Source of the DNA: an uncultured Acidimicrobiaceae bacterium
Lineage (GTDB): Bacteria > Actinomycetota > Acidimicrobiia > Acidimicrobiales > UBA8592
Reading direction: 5' to 3'
Assembly: GCA_913031515.1 (NCBI GenBank)
Contig: CAJWET010000049.1
Location: 1-9,548 of the forward strand
DNA: 9,548 nt
Positions 1 to 6,550 of this stretch are shown here, one piece after another. The translations under genes and the position numbers were made by a program. Numbering within the stretch: position 1 is the first letter of the stretch; the number at the start of each line of letters is the position of its first letter. Below the pieces are notes generated by a model. It searched no databases. It was given only the letters and a program-made list of their open reading frames with translations, and was not told the origin of the DNA.

Positions 1-1067
1 GGGCTAGTGATCGCTAACCTTGCTTCGCGTAGTGGCCCAGCTACATAGGGGAGGTTATCGCCTATACCGAAACCATCTCCAACCTCAATGATAATTTCCT
101 CATCACTCTCAATTTCGTCATCAGTCAATGTCTCTATCGTTAAATCGAATGATTGGGTACCGGCAGGGAAAATAAATGTTCCATCCAGCGGATCATCGTT
201 GTAATCATCCTCAGCGGTTGCAGAACCCGAAACCTGGTAATCAATAACAGTATCGGTAGCGATAGCAATATCTGAGGTAAAGGTAAACGTAGCTGAGTTT
301 CCTTCAACGACAGTCCCTGGGTTTACGCTAACTTCTATTCGTGGACGATTATCTTCTTGAAAAAGAATACTTGTGAACCTACCTGAGCTTCCAGTATGGG
401 AATGAAGCAGGGTGTGGTTGTTCCTTTCAGATTGGGAACTATCAAAGGCCACTGGTTGGTTGGGAACGCTGGGTTCCAGTTCGAAGCTGATAGTGTTTCG
501 GGCTCCCACGGTGTAACCGGCACTATTTGCACGCAGGGATACAACAATATTTTCGTTCGGTTCAGGAGTTGCACCTCCGTACCCTCTGTTAACTTGCCAT
601 TCTCGCAGTCCCGCCCGTGTTTCCTCTGTGAAGAGCTGGTCGACCACACCAACGCTAAATCCGTTGTTTGAGAGGATAGTTTCCAACTGGAGCACATCGG
701 GGCCATCAGATCCGACGTCCAACCTTCGAAAAAATGAGAAGTCTCCGTCCACCGCAACGGCAGCCCGGCCATCTATCGCATAGAGAATGTCGCCGGCGTT
801 GATGGTGTCTCCATCTTCAACGATGACAGAACTAACTTGGCCGTCTACTCCTGATGTGATTCTTTGCAGCTGGTCTCTTCGGATTTCTCCTCGCACTGTC
901 ATTTCGTCAGAGAGTGTTCTTCTTTCTACCGGAGCAACTACAAATGTGGGTCCATCGTTGGATGAGCCATTTGAGCCACCTCCGCTGTCAAGGCCTGGCC
1001 ACACCAACGTCCCGACAAGCGCTAAAGCTACGACAACGGCTCCGCCTACACCCCATTTATAGTTCAT
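1..1067 (-). CDS. Periplasmic adaptor-like export protein with lipoyl, peptidoglycan-binding and Calx-beta domains (3' part off the window)
   Basis: The frame starts with ATG at 1067 and stays open for 355 codons to the left edge, so the C-terminus is missing. Residues about 5-24 form one hydrophobic segment, a signal anchor or uncleaved signal peptide, followed by a Gly/Ser/Asn linker (27-40). Residues about 45-108 look like the beta-barrel strand and biotinyl-lipoyl hairpin of HlyD/RND adaptors (VDGQVSSVIVEDGDTINAGD at 74-93). Residues about 115-160 look like a PG_binding_1 domain (GSDGPDVLQLETILSNNGF at 119-137, then TRAGLREWQ). Residues about 243-332 look like a Calx-beta repeat (NPGTVVEGNSATFTF, then GSATAEDDY and an acidic DDEIESDEE turn). 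The family usually links an inner-membrane ABC or RND permease to the envelope. The start lies 9 bases after the lipoprotein stop, so the two are probably co-transcribed. Substrate is unknown. The adaptor class is fairly sure; its transporter is not in view. Confidence 0.8.
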   Translation of the reverse strand, partial: MNYKWGVGGAVVVALALVGTLVWPGLDSGGGSNGSSNDGPTFVVAPVERRTLSDEMTVRGEIRRDQLQRITSGVDGQVSSVIVEDGDTINAGDILYAIDGRAAVAVDGDFSFFRRLDVGSDGPDVLQLETILSNNGFSVGVVDQLFTEETRAGLREWQVNRGYGGATPEPNENIVVSLRANSAGYTVGARNTISFELEPSVPNQPVAFDSSQSERNNHTLLHSHTGSSGRFTSILFQEDNRPRIEVSVNPGTVVEGNSATFTFTSDIAIATDTVIDYQVSGSATAEDDYNDDPLDGTFIFPAGTQSFDLTIETLTDDEIESDEEIIIEVGDGFGIGDNLPYVAGPLREARLAITS

Positions 1068-1076
1068 ACTTTAGGT

Positions 1077-1844
1077 CTAACTTTCTTCTTCAGCTACGTA
1101 ATTTTCTGTAACGTATTGCTGGGCCTCTTGCCGACACTCATTGATATCATCAGTGTTGAGGAGACCTTCAGTGCCTTCAGGAGGGGTAAGCCCAGTTCCT
1201 GTAGTACCAAATCCAAGTTGCCCTCTTTCATCTGGAACGAGGTCATCGACTTCCCAGCCCAATCGTTCCATGCACTCTTTGAAAACAGGAATACCAAAGT
1301 TGAGTTGGGCGATATCTTCAGGCGTTAAGTTCGCTTGAGCCTCTGAGAAGCTTGTAAATGATTCAAGAATGTTACTTTCCGTAGCGCATTTTTGGAGTGC
1401 CATAAGGTATTCTTGATCAAATTCACTCACGTCAACGGTTTCGCCATCCGGACCAGGTTGTCCAGGGGCCCCTATGAATTCGACCCCCTCGTCATCGAGG
1501 CAACCTTGGAAAATAGAAACGGCGTTCAATAGGCCATCTAACGGGTCTTCTTCAGATTCAGAGACTTCGATATCTTCTTCTTCAGTCTCTTCTGTCGGTG
1601 TTTCGTTGAGCTCTTCAACTTCGACATCGTCAACAGAAAGCGTTTCTTCTTGGCTGTCCTCGTCCTGGTTGTCATCCCTTTGTTCCTGTGCGTCCGCAAT
1701 GACGTCGGAATTGACTACTTGCTGGCCACCTTGACCTCCAACGACTACTGTTCCTTCACTGTCGCTGCTGGATCCGCCACCTCCACATGCTGACGGGATT
1801 AACAGGGCAATAGTTGCCGCAATGAGAATAATTTTTTGTTTCAT
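1077..1844 (-). CDS. Acidic secreted lipoprotein with four conserved-looking cysteines, function unknown
   Basis: 255 residues. Basic N-terminus (MKQK), hydrophobic stretch 5-16, and Cys20 followed by GGGGSSS form a lipoprotein signal; the residue three before the Cys is Pro, so the lipobox (IPSAC) is not ideal. Residues about 51-103 are an Asp/Glu-rich, probably disordered tether. The C-terminal part (about 104-250) looks folded and has Cys115, Cys153, Cys191 and Cys237, enough for two disulfides outside the membrane. CLDDEG and CMERLGW, each a Cys followed by acidic residues and a glycine, resemble a recurring pattern in actinobacterial lipoproteins near export genes; this is recall, not a search. 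An ATG with GAGG five bases upstream supports the start. It lies immediately before the adaptor gene, so it is probably an accessory of the same export complex. I do not recognise a named family. Confidence 0.8.
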   Translation of the reverse strand: MKQKIILIAATIALLIPSACGGGGSSSDSEGTVVVGGQGGQQVVNSDVIADAQEQRDDNQDEDSQEETLSVDDVEVEELNETPTEETEEEDIEVSESEEDPLDGLLNAVSIFQGCLDDEGVEFIGAPGQPGPDGETVDVSEFDQEYLMALQKCATESNILESFTSFSEAQANLTPEDIAQLNFGIPVFKECMERLGWEVDDLVPDERGQLGFGTTGTGLTPPEGTEGLLNTDDINECRQEAQQYVTENYVAEEES

Positions 1845-1847
1845 GAG

Positions 1848-1853
1848 TTCCTC
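1848..1853 (-). promoter_or_regulatory. Ribosome binding site of the lipoprotein gene
   Basis: GAGGAA on the minus strand, with its GAGG core five bases before the ATG at 1844. It confirms the start that leaves a complete lipoprotein signal. Confidence 0.6.
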
Positions 1854-1882
1854 AAGGGTTTCAGATGTGAGCTTTAGCTTAG

Positions 1883-1913
1883 ACTGTATTGGATGGGATT
1901 ACGGGGTAGTCAA
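1883..1913 (-). promoter_or_regulatory. Candidate promoter of the lipoprotein-adaptor operon
   Basis: On the minus strand TTGACT (1908-1913, five of six to the -35 consensus) is followed after 19 bases by TACAGT (1883-1888, four of six to the -10 consensus). The predicted start near 1876 gives a leader of about 30 bases. It sits in the 100-base gap after proA, so the export genes could be expressed independently of proA. The 19-base spacer is longer than ideal. Confidence 0.35.
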
Positions 1914-1944
1914 ATTATTCTAAGACATTCTTAAACTCAGTTCA

Positions 1945-3450
1945 TTATTTGATCCGAGTGATGTCGGGGTTGGTTTGTTTCGCTGTTGTTCTGGTAGTCA
2001 CAACAGAGTCTCCGGAGAGAACTCCGCCTCTTCCGAAAAGTCGGCCGAATTGCCAATTAGATAACCCCAATTCTGGGCGGCCAAGCGCATATTGTCCATC
2101 AACCCACCGGGTGAAGCCATTACCGACGAAGGGTGCGTTTACAGACTGGTAGAAGTCAGCGTGCTCGGTTTCATCTTCCGAGATTAAACTGGCGATGAAC
2201 TGGGGTGAGTAGTCGTTGAAAAGATTTACTGCATGATCGGTCGATTCGACGACAACGAGGGAGACTTCTGGTGAGTTTTCCCATTCCCATTCTCGAGCGA
2301 GATCATCGAACTGGATAAGGTCTGTTTGTGGTTCTATAACCGAGCCTTCAGCACGGTCGATTTCTACTTCCTGGAACCATTCAGCAGGTATGCATCCTGC
2401 TGAAGATTCAACGACATGAAGCTTACTTTTTGTGCCACGACGTTGGCCAGCTTGCGTTAAAGCTTCAAGGAAAACTGGGATTAGGTCATCCGCTCGGCTT
2501 GAGGGGACGCAACAAGTATTGAGGGTGTTACAAACTTTTCTATCCAGGGAATGGAAAACTGCATCTTTAAATCGGTCTGGATCAGCACTTTGGCCCGCAA
2601 CAATCCATGCGCCTCCAGTGCCATGCAAGCTAACTGGGATTCCAGCTTGTCGTGCAACAGCGCCAAGTTGGGCAACAGCCGGACCGGATCCTCTGGCAAC
2701 GGCTACGGATAGGCGTTCATCAGAGAACATTGCATACCCTGCTGAACGTGCGGGGCTGTTCACAAGAGATACGGCCCCAGGGGGCAATCCGGAATCAATC
2801 AGAGCAGGGGTTAGTGCGTGTTCCGAGATAGCATTTGCTGTCCGAAGGGCATCTGATCCGATTCGGAACACAACGGTATTTCCTGATCGAAGGACTCCCG
2901 TAGCATCGGCAAAAACATTTGGGCGGCCTTCAAATATAAAGCCAACGACGCCGAGCCCTGCTGTCACTTGATTCACAACCCACCCATCGTGTTGTATGTC
3001 TTCAGTAGTTTCTCCGCGGGTTGAGGGAGTAGTACTCCACATGCGAAGTCCCTCGATCATGTTTTCGCGCATAGTCAATGAGAGTTCCAATCGTGTTGTT
3101 GATCGTTCTTTTGACTTTGCTTCCTCAACATCTTTTGCGTTCGCTTCAGTAATTAGACTGAACGAATCCTCGTTTTCAAGTTGTTTAGCGAAAGACTCAT
3201 AGAAAGCAGTTATGGCTTCGTCGGGGACAGTGCCCATTTGTGAAAAAGCCGTAGAAGCTTTTTCGACCGCTTCTCGAGAAAGGGCCCAAATCGCCGCAGG
3301 GATATGTAAAAGGTCTCCTGTGGTTTGGATGACGAGGAGGCGGTCTCCTGGTTTAAACGCTGCGGCAAGTTCTGCTGAGACATAGGTAACTTTGTCACCT
3401 CCGAAAGGAATTTGCATCCCCTGTGTTAACGAATTCAAATCTGTATCCAT
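1945..3450 (-). CDS. proA: Divergent glutamate-5-semialdehyde dehydrogenase-like protein (gamma-glutamyl phosphate reductase family)
   Basis: 501 residues against about 420 for usual ProA, which reduces gamma-glutamyl phosphate to glutamate semialdehyde with NADPH in proline synthesis. Family features seen: ANAKDVEEAK (103-112), VVGFIFEGRPNVFADATGVL near 168-187, GNTVVFRIGSDALRTANAI (190-208), and the presumed nucleophile Cys307 in RKVCNTLNT. Residues 1-60 are an extra N-terminal part (PGDRLLVIQTTGDLLHIPAA at 34-53) absent from classical ProA. The usual IIPRGG is VARGSG (251-256), and the C-terminal FTDG..FG and HARGPMGL motifs are replaced by FTRWVDG (446-452), PELGLSNW and RLFGRGGVLSGDSVV. 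No proB is adjacent. The fold is secure; the exact substrate is not, and another acyl-phosphate or acyl-CoA reductase role is possible. The ATG at 3450 has only a weak Shine-Dalgarno; Met12 at 3417 is an alternative start. Confidence 0.75.
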   Translation of the reverse strand: MDTDLNSLTQGMQIPFGGDKVTYVSAELAAAFKPGDRLLVIQTTGDLLHIPAAIWALSREAVEKASTAFSQMGTVPDEAITAFYESFAKQLENEDSFSLITEANAKDVEEAKSKERSTTRLELSLTMRENMIEGLRMWSTTPSTRGETTEDIQHDGWVVNQVTAGLGVVGFIFEGRPNVFADATGVLRSGNTVVFRIGSDALRTANAISEHALTPALIDSGLPPGAVSLVNSPARSAGYAMFSDERLSVAVARGSGPAVAQLGAVARQAGIPVSLHGTGGAWIVAGQSADPDRFKDAVFHSLDRKVCNTLNTCCVPSSRADDLIPVFLEALTQAGQRRGTKSKLHVVESSAGCIPAEWFQEVEIDRAEGSVIEPQTDLIQFDDLAREWEWENSPEVSLVVVESTDHAVNLFNDYSPQFIASLISEDETEHADFYQSVNAPFVGNGFTRWVDGQYALGRPELGLSNWQFGRLFGRGGVLSGDSVVTTRTTAKQTNPDITRIK

Positions 3451-3568
3451 TTCGGCATGCTACCTATGGGTTCGTAAGGTCTCAAATATATTAATCAGAA
3501 ATGAACTGAGATTTCCGTTCGTTCTTTGGATAGGTGCGTCGAATTTATGTGAACTAGATTACATTTCC
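3451..3568. promoter_or_regulatory. Divergent intergenic region between proA-like gene and ung
   Basis: 118 bases that must hold the outward promoters of both genes. The only distinctive stretch is AT-rich (about 3484-3496, including TATATT at 3487-3492), which could serve as a -10 on either strand. I found no convincing -35 partner and no strong ribosome binding site for ung. Confidence 0.3.
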
Positions 3569-4225
3569 ATGAAAACCGATTGGAACCCTCTTTTAAAAGA
3601 AGAATTTGAAAAACCCTATTGGAAGAAACTTCAGCAGTACATATTCGAAGAACGAGCCCGGTACAAAGTTTTTCCACCTAATGACGATGTTTTCGCTGCT
3701 CTTCACATGACCTCATATCAGGATGTCAAGATTCTTATCCTTGGCCAAGATCCATATCATGGCGAGGGGCAGGCTCATGGTTTGTGTTTTTCGGTAAAAG
3801 ATGGTGTTTCTATACCCCCGTCTCTGAGGAATATTTTCAAAGAGATTAATACCGATATAGGAATAACAGTCCCCAATCATGGGAACTTAGAATCTTGGGC
3901 ACGTCAAGGGGTTCTACTTTTAAATGCTACGTTAACGGTCCGTGCTCATCAGGCTGGATCCCATCAAGGAAAGGGGTGGGAAACTTTTACAGATCAAGTT
4001 ATTCGTAAGGTGAATGAAAAAGCTGAGAAGGTCGTCTTTCTTCTTTGGGGGGCATTCGCAAGAAAAAAGAAAGTTCTGATCGACATCGAACGCCACCATG
4101 TGCTCGAATCCTCTCACCCTTCTCCTTTCAGTGCCCATAGGGGGTTTTTCGGAAGTAAGCCATTTTCAACAGCAAATTCTTTTTTGAAGGAATCTGGGAG
4201 GACCCCAGTGAACTGGGAGTTGTAG
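3569..4225 (+). CDS. ung: Uracil-DNA glycosylase, family 1
   Basis: 218 residues, the normal size for UNG, which removes uracil from DNA to start base excision repair. All hallmark motifs are visible: GQDPYHG (59-65) with the water-activating Asp61 and the Tyr that shuts out thymine, PPSLRNIFKEI (83-93), LLLNATLTV (116-124) with the uracil-reading Asn, LLWG (158-161), and HPSPFSAHRGFFGS (183-196) with the catalytic His183 and DNA-inserting loop. The frame is open upstream of 3569 back to 3392, but that stretch overlaps the divergent proA start and has no family similarity, so the ATG giving MKTDWN is chosen; its Shine-Dalgarno is poor. It is followed on the same strand by gpgS after 77 bases, possibly co-transcribed, with no functional link expected. 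Confidence 0.97.
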   Translation: MKTDWNPLLKEEFEKPYWKKLQQYIFEERARYKVFPPNDDVFAALHMTSYQDVKILILGQDPYHGEGQAHGLCFSVKDGVSIPPSLRNIFKEINTDIGITVPNHGNLESWARQGVLLLNATLTVRAHQAGSHQGKGWETFTDQVIRKVNEKAEKVVFLLWGAFARKKKVLIDIERHHVLESSHPSPFSAHRGFFGSKPFSTANSFLKESGRTPVNWEL

Positions 4226-4291
4226 AGAAGTCACCAGCCTGCTTTTTGTGGGAAAACACTAGAATAGGCATATCAGCTTTTACATTGAACG

Positions 4292-4305
4292 AAAGGGTAA
4301 CAGTG
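4292..4305 (+). promoter_or_regulatory. Ribosome binding site and GTG start that set the N-terminus of gpgS
   Basis: AAAGGG (4292-4297) lies five bases before an in-frame GTG (4303-4305). The codons after it give VGDFFQNGVITT, where family similarity begins. The farther in-frame TTG at 4246 has no well-placed Shine-Dalgarno and would add 19 residues without family character. Confidence 0.5.
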
Positions 4306-5514
4306 GGTGATTTTTTTCAGAATGGTGTCATAACCACATTCCATGATCTATCAAATCGGACAGTTGATGAGCTTGAGTCAGATATATCGGGTTGGGCGAA
4401 AACAAGACCAATATCGCTTTTGATCCCTGCCTTGTACTCGGAGTTTGAGGGGGATGCAATCCCAAATATTATTTCTGAATTGAGAAAAGTACCGTACCTC
4501 GACGAAGTTATTGTTGGGTTGGACAATGCTGACTCAGAACAATTCACGAAAGCGAGAAAGGCATTTCATGGGTTAGATGCGCGTTGTCGGATTATTTGGA
4601 ACGATGGCCCCAGAATGCGTGAACTCCAAAAAGAATTGGCCCAGCACAACCTTGGGCCTTTAGAGCGCGGGAAGGGAGCAAACGTTTGGTATGCGATGGG
4701 GTACTTCCTTGCTTCAGGAAGAGGTGAAGTTCTTGGAATGCACGATGCTGATATCACCACGTACTCACGCGATATGCTCGCAAAGCTAATGTACCCTGTG
4801 GCGAATCCGACCTTCGGCTATGTGTTCTCAAAAGGATTTTATTTCAGGGCAGATGACCAAGGCTTCAATGGACGAGTTTCAAGACTGTTAGTTACTCCGT
4901 TGATCCGCGCCCTGCAGCAGACTCTCGGCCCAGATGAGTACCTCAGCTATCTCGATAGCTTTCGTTACCCATTGGCAGGGGAGTGCGCTATGAACGCTGA
5001 CGTTGTCCTTGGACTAAGAATCCCCTTTGATTGGGGCTTGGAAATCGGGATGCTTTCGGAAGTGTTCCGCCGTTATACGAGTGGAAGAGTATGTCAAGTT
5101 GATCTGGCTGATGCCTATGACCACAAGCATCAGCATGTATCAGAAGATGACCCCAACCATGGCCTTCACCGGATGGGAACAGATATTACTAAGTCCATCT
5201 ATAGAAAATTAGCTATTCGCGGCCAAGTCTTCTCTCAGGGGGTATTTCGAACTCTCAAAGCAACTTACTATCGGAGTGCTTTGGATTTTGTGGATCATTA
5301 CACCCATGATGCGGAAATGAATGGTTTCCTCGTAGACCGCCACAAGGAAGAACGACTAGTAGAAATGTTTGCTCAAACCATTACTGCTGCTGGTGAACAA
5401 TATCTTTCTCGCCCCATGGAATTGCCGCTTATTCCTTCTTGGGCAGTCACCTCAGATGCACGGCCAGATGTGTTTAACAGAATTCAGGAAATTGTCGAAA
5501 CCGACAATGCATAG
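4303..5514 (+). CDS. gpgS: Glucosyl-3-phosphoglycerate synthase-like glycosyltransferase (GT81 family)
   Basis: About 403 residues from the GTG at 4303, or 422 from the TTG at 4246. GT-A fold enzyme expected to transfer glucose from an NDP-sugar to 3-phosphoglycerate, the first step to glucosylglycerate, a compatible solute and in actinobacteria a primer for methylglucose polysaccharides. Seen in order: DFFQNGVITTFHDL at the start (3-16), ISLLIPALYSEFEGD (37-51) for nucleotide binding, the metal-binding DAD at 148-150 (GMHDADITTYS), the acceptor-loop-like RYPLAGECAM (221-230), the DWGLEIGML helix (243-251), and HKHQ (274-277) near the likely metal-binding His. The C-terminal half is the helical domain of the roughly 400-residue GpgS type. 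No glucosyl-3-phosphoglycerate phosphatase gene follows, so that step must be encoded elsewhere. It ends 9 bases from the convergent epimerase gene. Mannosyl or other phosphoglycerate-linked specificity cannot be excluded. Confidence 0.8.
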   Translation: MGDFFQNGVITTFHDLSNRTVDELESDISGWAKTRPISLLIPALYSEFEGDAIPNIISELRKVPYLDEVIVGLDNADSEQFTKARKAFHGLDARCRIIWNDGPRMRELQKELAQHNLGPLERGKGANVWYAMGYFLASGRGEVLGMHDADITTYSRDMLAKLMYPVANPTFGYVFSKGFYFRADDQGFNGRVSRLLVTPLIRALQQTLGPDEYLSYLDSFRYPLAGECAMNADVVLGLRIPFDWGLEIGMLSEVFRRYTSGRVCQVDLADAYDHKHQHVSEDDPNHGLHRMGTDITKSIYRKLAIRGQVFSQGVFRTLKATYYRSALDFVDHYTHDAEMNGFLVDRHKEERLVEMFAQTITAAGEQYLSRPMELPLIPSWAVTSDARPDVFNRIQEIVETDNA

Positions 5515-5523
5515 CCTCACCCT

Positions 5524-6543
5524 TTACGAAAACAATGAGGGGACTTTCCGAGGTCTTAAATGGCCTTCTTCAACCAGCCATTGCAGCGTATCGAAGAAAC
5601 TTTCTTCTAACGGTCGCCATTCTAAATTGAATTCTTGACGGGTGTGGAGGTCATCTCCTGGTTTTAGGCCTGTCATGAACTGTGCGGTCGAGTGGTCAAG
5701 TGGGAAGGGAAGATGAAGCAGGTCAAAAAGATCACCTAGGTGGCCTAATCCAAGGAAAAGGTTGTCAGGAAGCTGTATAGATCTCATGTTCCGGCCTGTT
5801 ACGTCACGCAGGAGCGTTTTTGTTTCATCCCAATCATAGAAATGGCCAAATACTCCGAAATGTCGAGGTCCCTGATTCTGAACTACACAGCGAGTTAGAA
5901 CTTCAGAAAGGTCTCTGACATCATGCATTAGTATCCCCCCCGTTTTAGGAAGAGGGAGGATAGGCACATTAAAGAGACGCGCTATGCCGCTAGCTGCGAC
6001 ACTTATCCCAACGTCTCGTGGGCCGATAATTCCGGAGGGCCAAACTATGACGACCGGATGACCTTCCTCTTGCAATCTTCTCGCAAAGCGTTCTCCTTCG
6101 ACTTTTGATTGGGCGTACACTCCCAGAGGTTCATCTGAAAGCGGGCCATTGGCCACATATTTCTCTTCTGGCGGCGGATGTAGGGTACTCTGTGAAGAGA
6201 CATAGATGATTGGATCCATCTCCCTCCGAGCGGCTTCTTCAAGTACCGTACGTGTTCCTTCTATGTTCGTCTCCTTCAAAGAAGGGATCTTTCGGATTTG
6301 TGTTCCAGTCACCGCTGCAATATGCATAGCAGCGTCACATCCGTCCATAAGAGACGAGACGGCTACAGGATCGGAAACATCACCAAGGACGTACTTCACT
6401 GGATGGATCTTGTGTAGTTCGATGACTCGAGCGAGCTTTTCAGCATTCCGAGCTAGAACTACTGGCTCATGTCCAGCATCAATTAACTTCTTTAAGGTAT
6501 GGCCGCCTGTAAAGCCGGTCCCTCCCGTAACAGCTACTTTCAT
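5524..6543 (-). CDS. NAD(P)-dependent epimerase/dehydratase, extended SDR (3-beta-HSD/dihydroflavonol reductase-like)
   Basis: 339 residues, the usual size for extended SDRs. Nucleotide-binding TGGTGFTGG at 6-14, acidic GDVSD at 54-58 contacting adenine, HIAAVTG (74-80), active-site VSSQST (115-120), and the catalytic pair Tyr143 and Lys147 (YAQSK), then WPSGIIGP (168-175) ahead of the substrate domain. The C-terminal part is variable and does not name the substrate; related enzymes act on NDP-sugars, 3-beta-hydroxysteroids or isoprenoid-like alcohols. The ATG is 7 bases after the stop of the acyl-CoA dehydrogenase gene, so the two are very probably co-transcribed and perhaps translationally coupled. 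That favours a role on a lipid or CoA-linked substrate over sugar-nucleotide metabolism (inference). It converges on gpgS with 9 bases between the stops. Confidence 0.85.
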   Translation of the reverse strand: MKVAVTGGTGFTGGHTLKKLIDAGHEPVVLARNAEKLARVIELHKIHPVKYVLGDVSDPVAVSSLMDGCDAAMHIAAVTGTQIRKIPSLKETNIEGTRTVLEEAARREMDPIIYVSSQSTLHPPPEEKYVANGPLSDEPLGVYAQSKVEGERFARRLQEEGHPVVIVWPSGIIGPRDVGISVAASGIARLFNVPILPLPKTGGILMHDVRDLSEVLTRCVVQNQGPRHFGVFGHFYDWDETKTLLRDVTGRNMRSIQLPDNLFLGLGHLGDLFDLLHLPFPLDHSTAQFMTGLKPGDDLHTRQEFNLEWRPLEESFFDTLQWLVEEGHLRPRKVPSLFS

Positions 6544-6550
6544 CTCTAAT

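Noticed and set aside
335..1062. Several 65-145 codon frames on both strands in the left kilobase
   Set aside because: They overlap the continuous 355-codon adaptor frame, which has recognisable domains. The others have none.
1474..1734. Ser-rich plus-strand frame
   Set aside because: It is the complement of the Asp/Glu-rich tether codons (GAA/GAC/GAG) of the lipoprotein.
1921..1933. TAAGA-CAT-TCTTA inverted repeat after proA, a possible terminator
   Set aside because: Short AT-only-style stem with a three-base loop and no U tract. Too weak to call.
2432..2971. 179-codon plus-strand frame opposite the proA-like gene
   Set aside because: Antisense shadow of a well-supported gene, with no recognisable protein features and an Arg/Ser/Pro-rich composition typical of shadows.
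4204..4217. CCCAGTGAACTGGG hairpin at the end of ung, a possible terminator
   Set aside because: Stem of five to six pairs with a tiny loop, inside the coding sequence and with no U-rich tail. Likely chance.
5515..5540. CCTCA...TGAGG pairing across the gpgS/epimerase convergent junction as a bidirectional terminator
   Set aside because: Five-base arms separated by 16 bases, and the right arm lies within the epimerase coding sequence. Not convincing.
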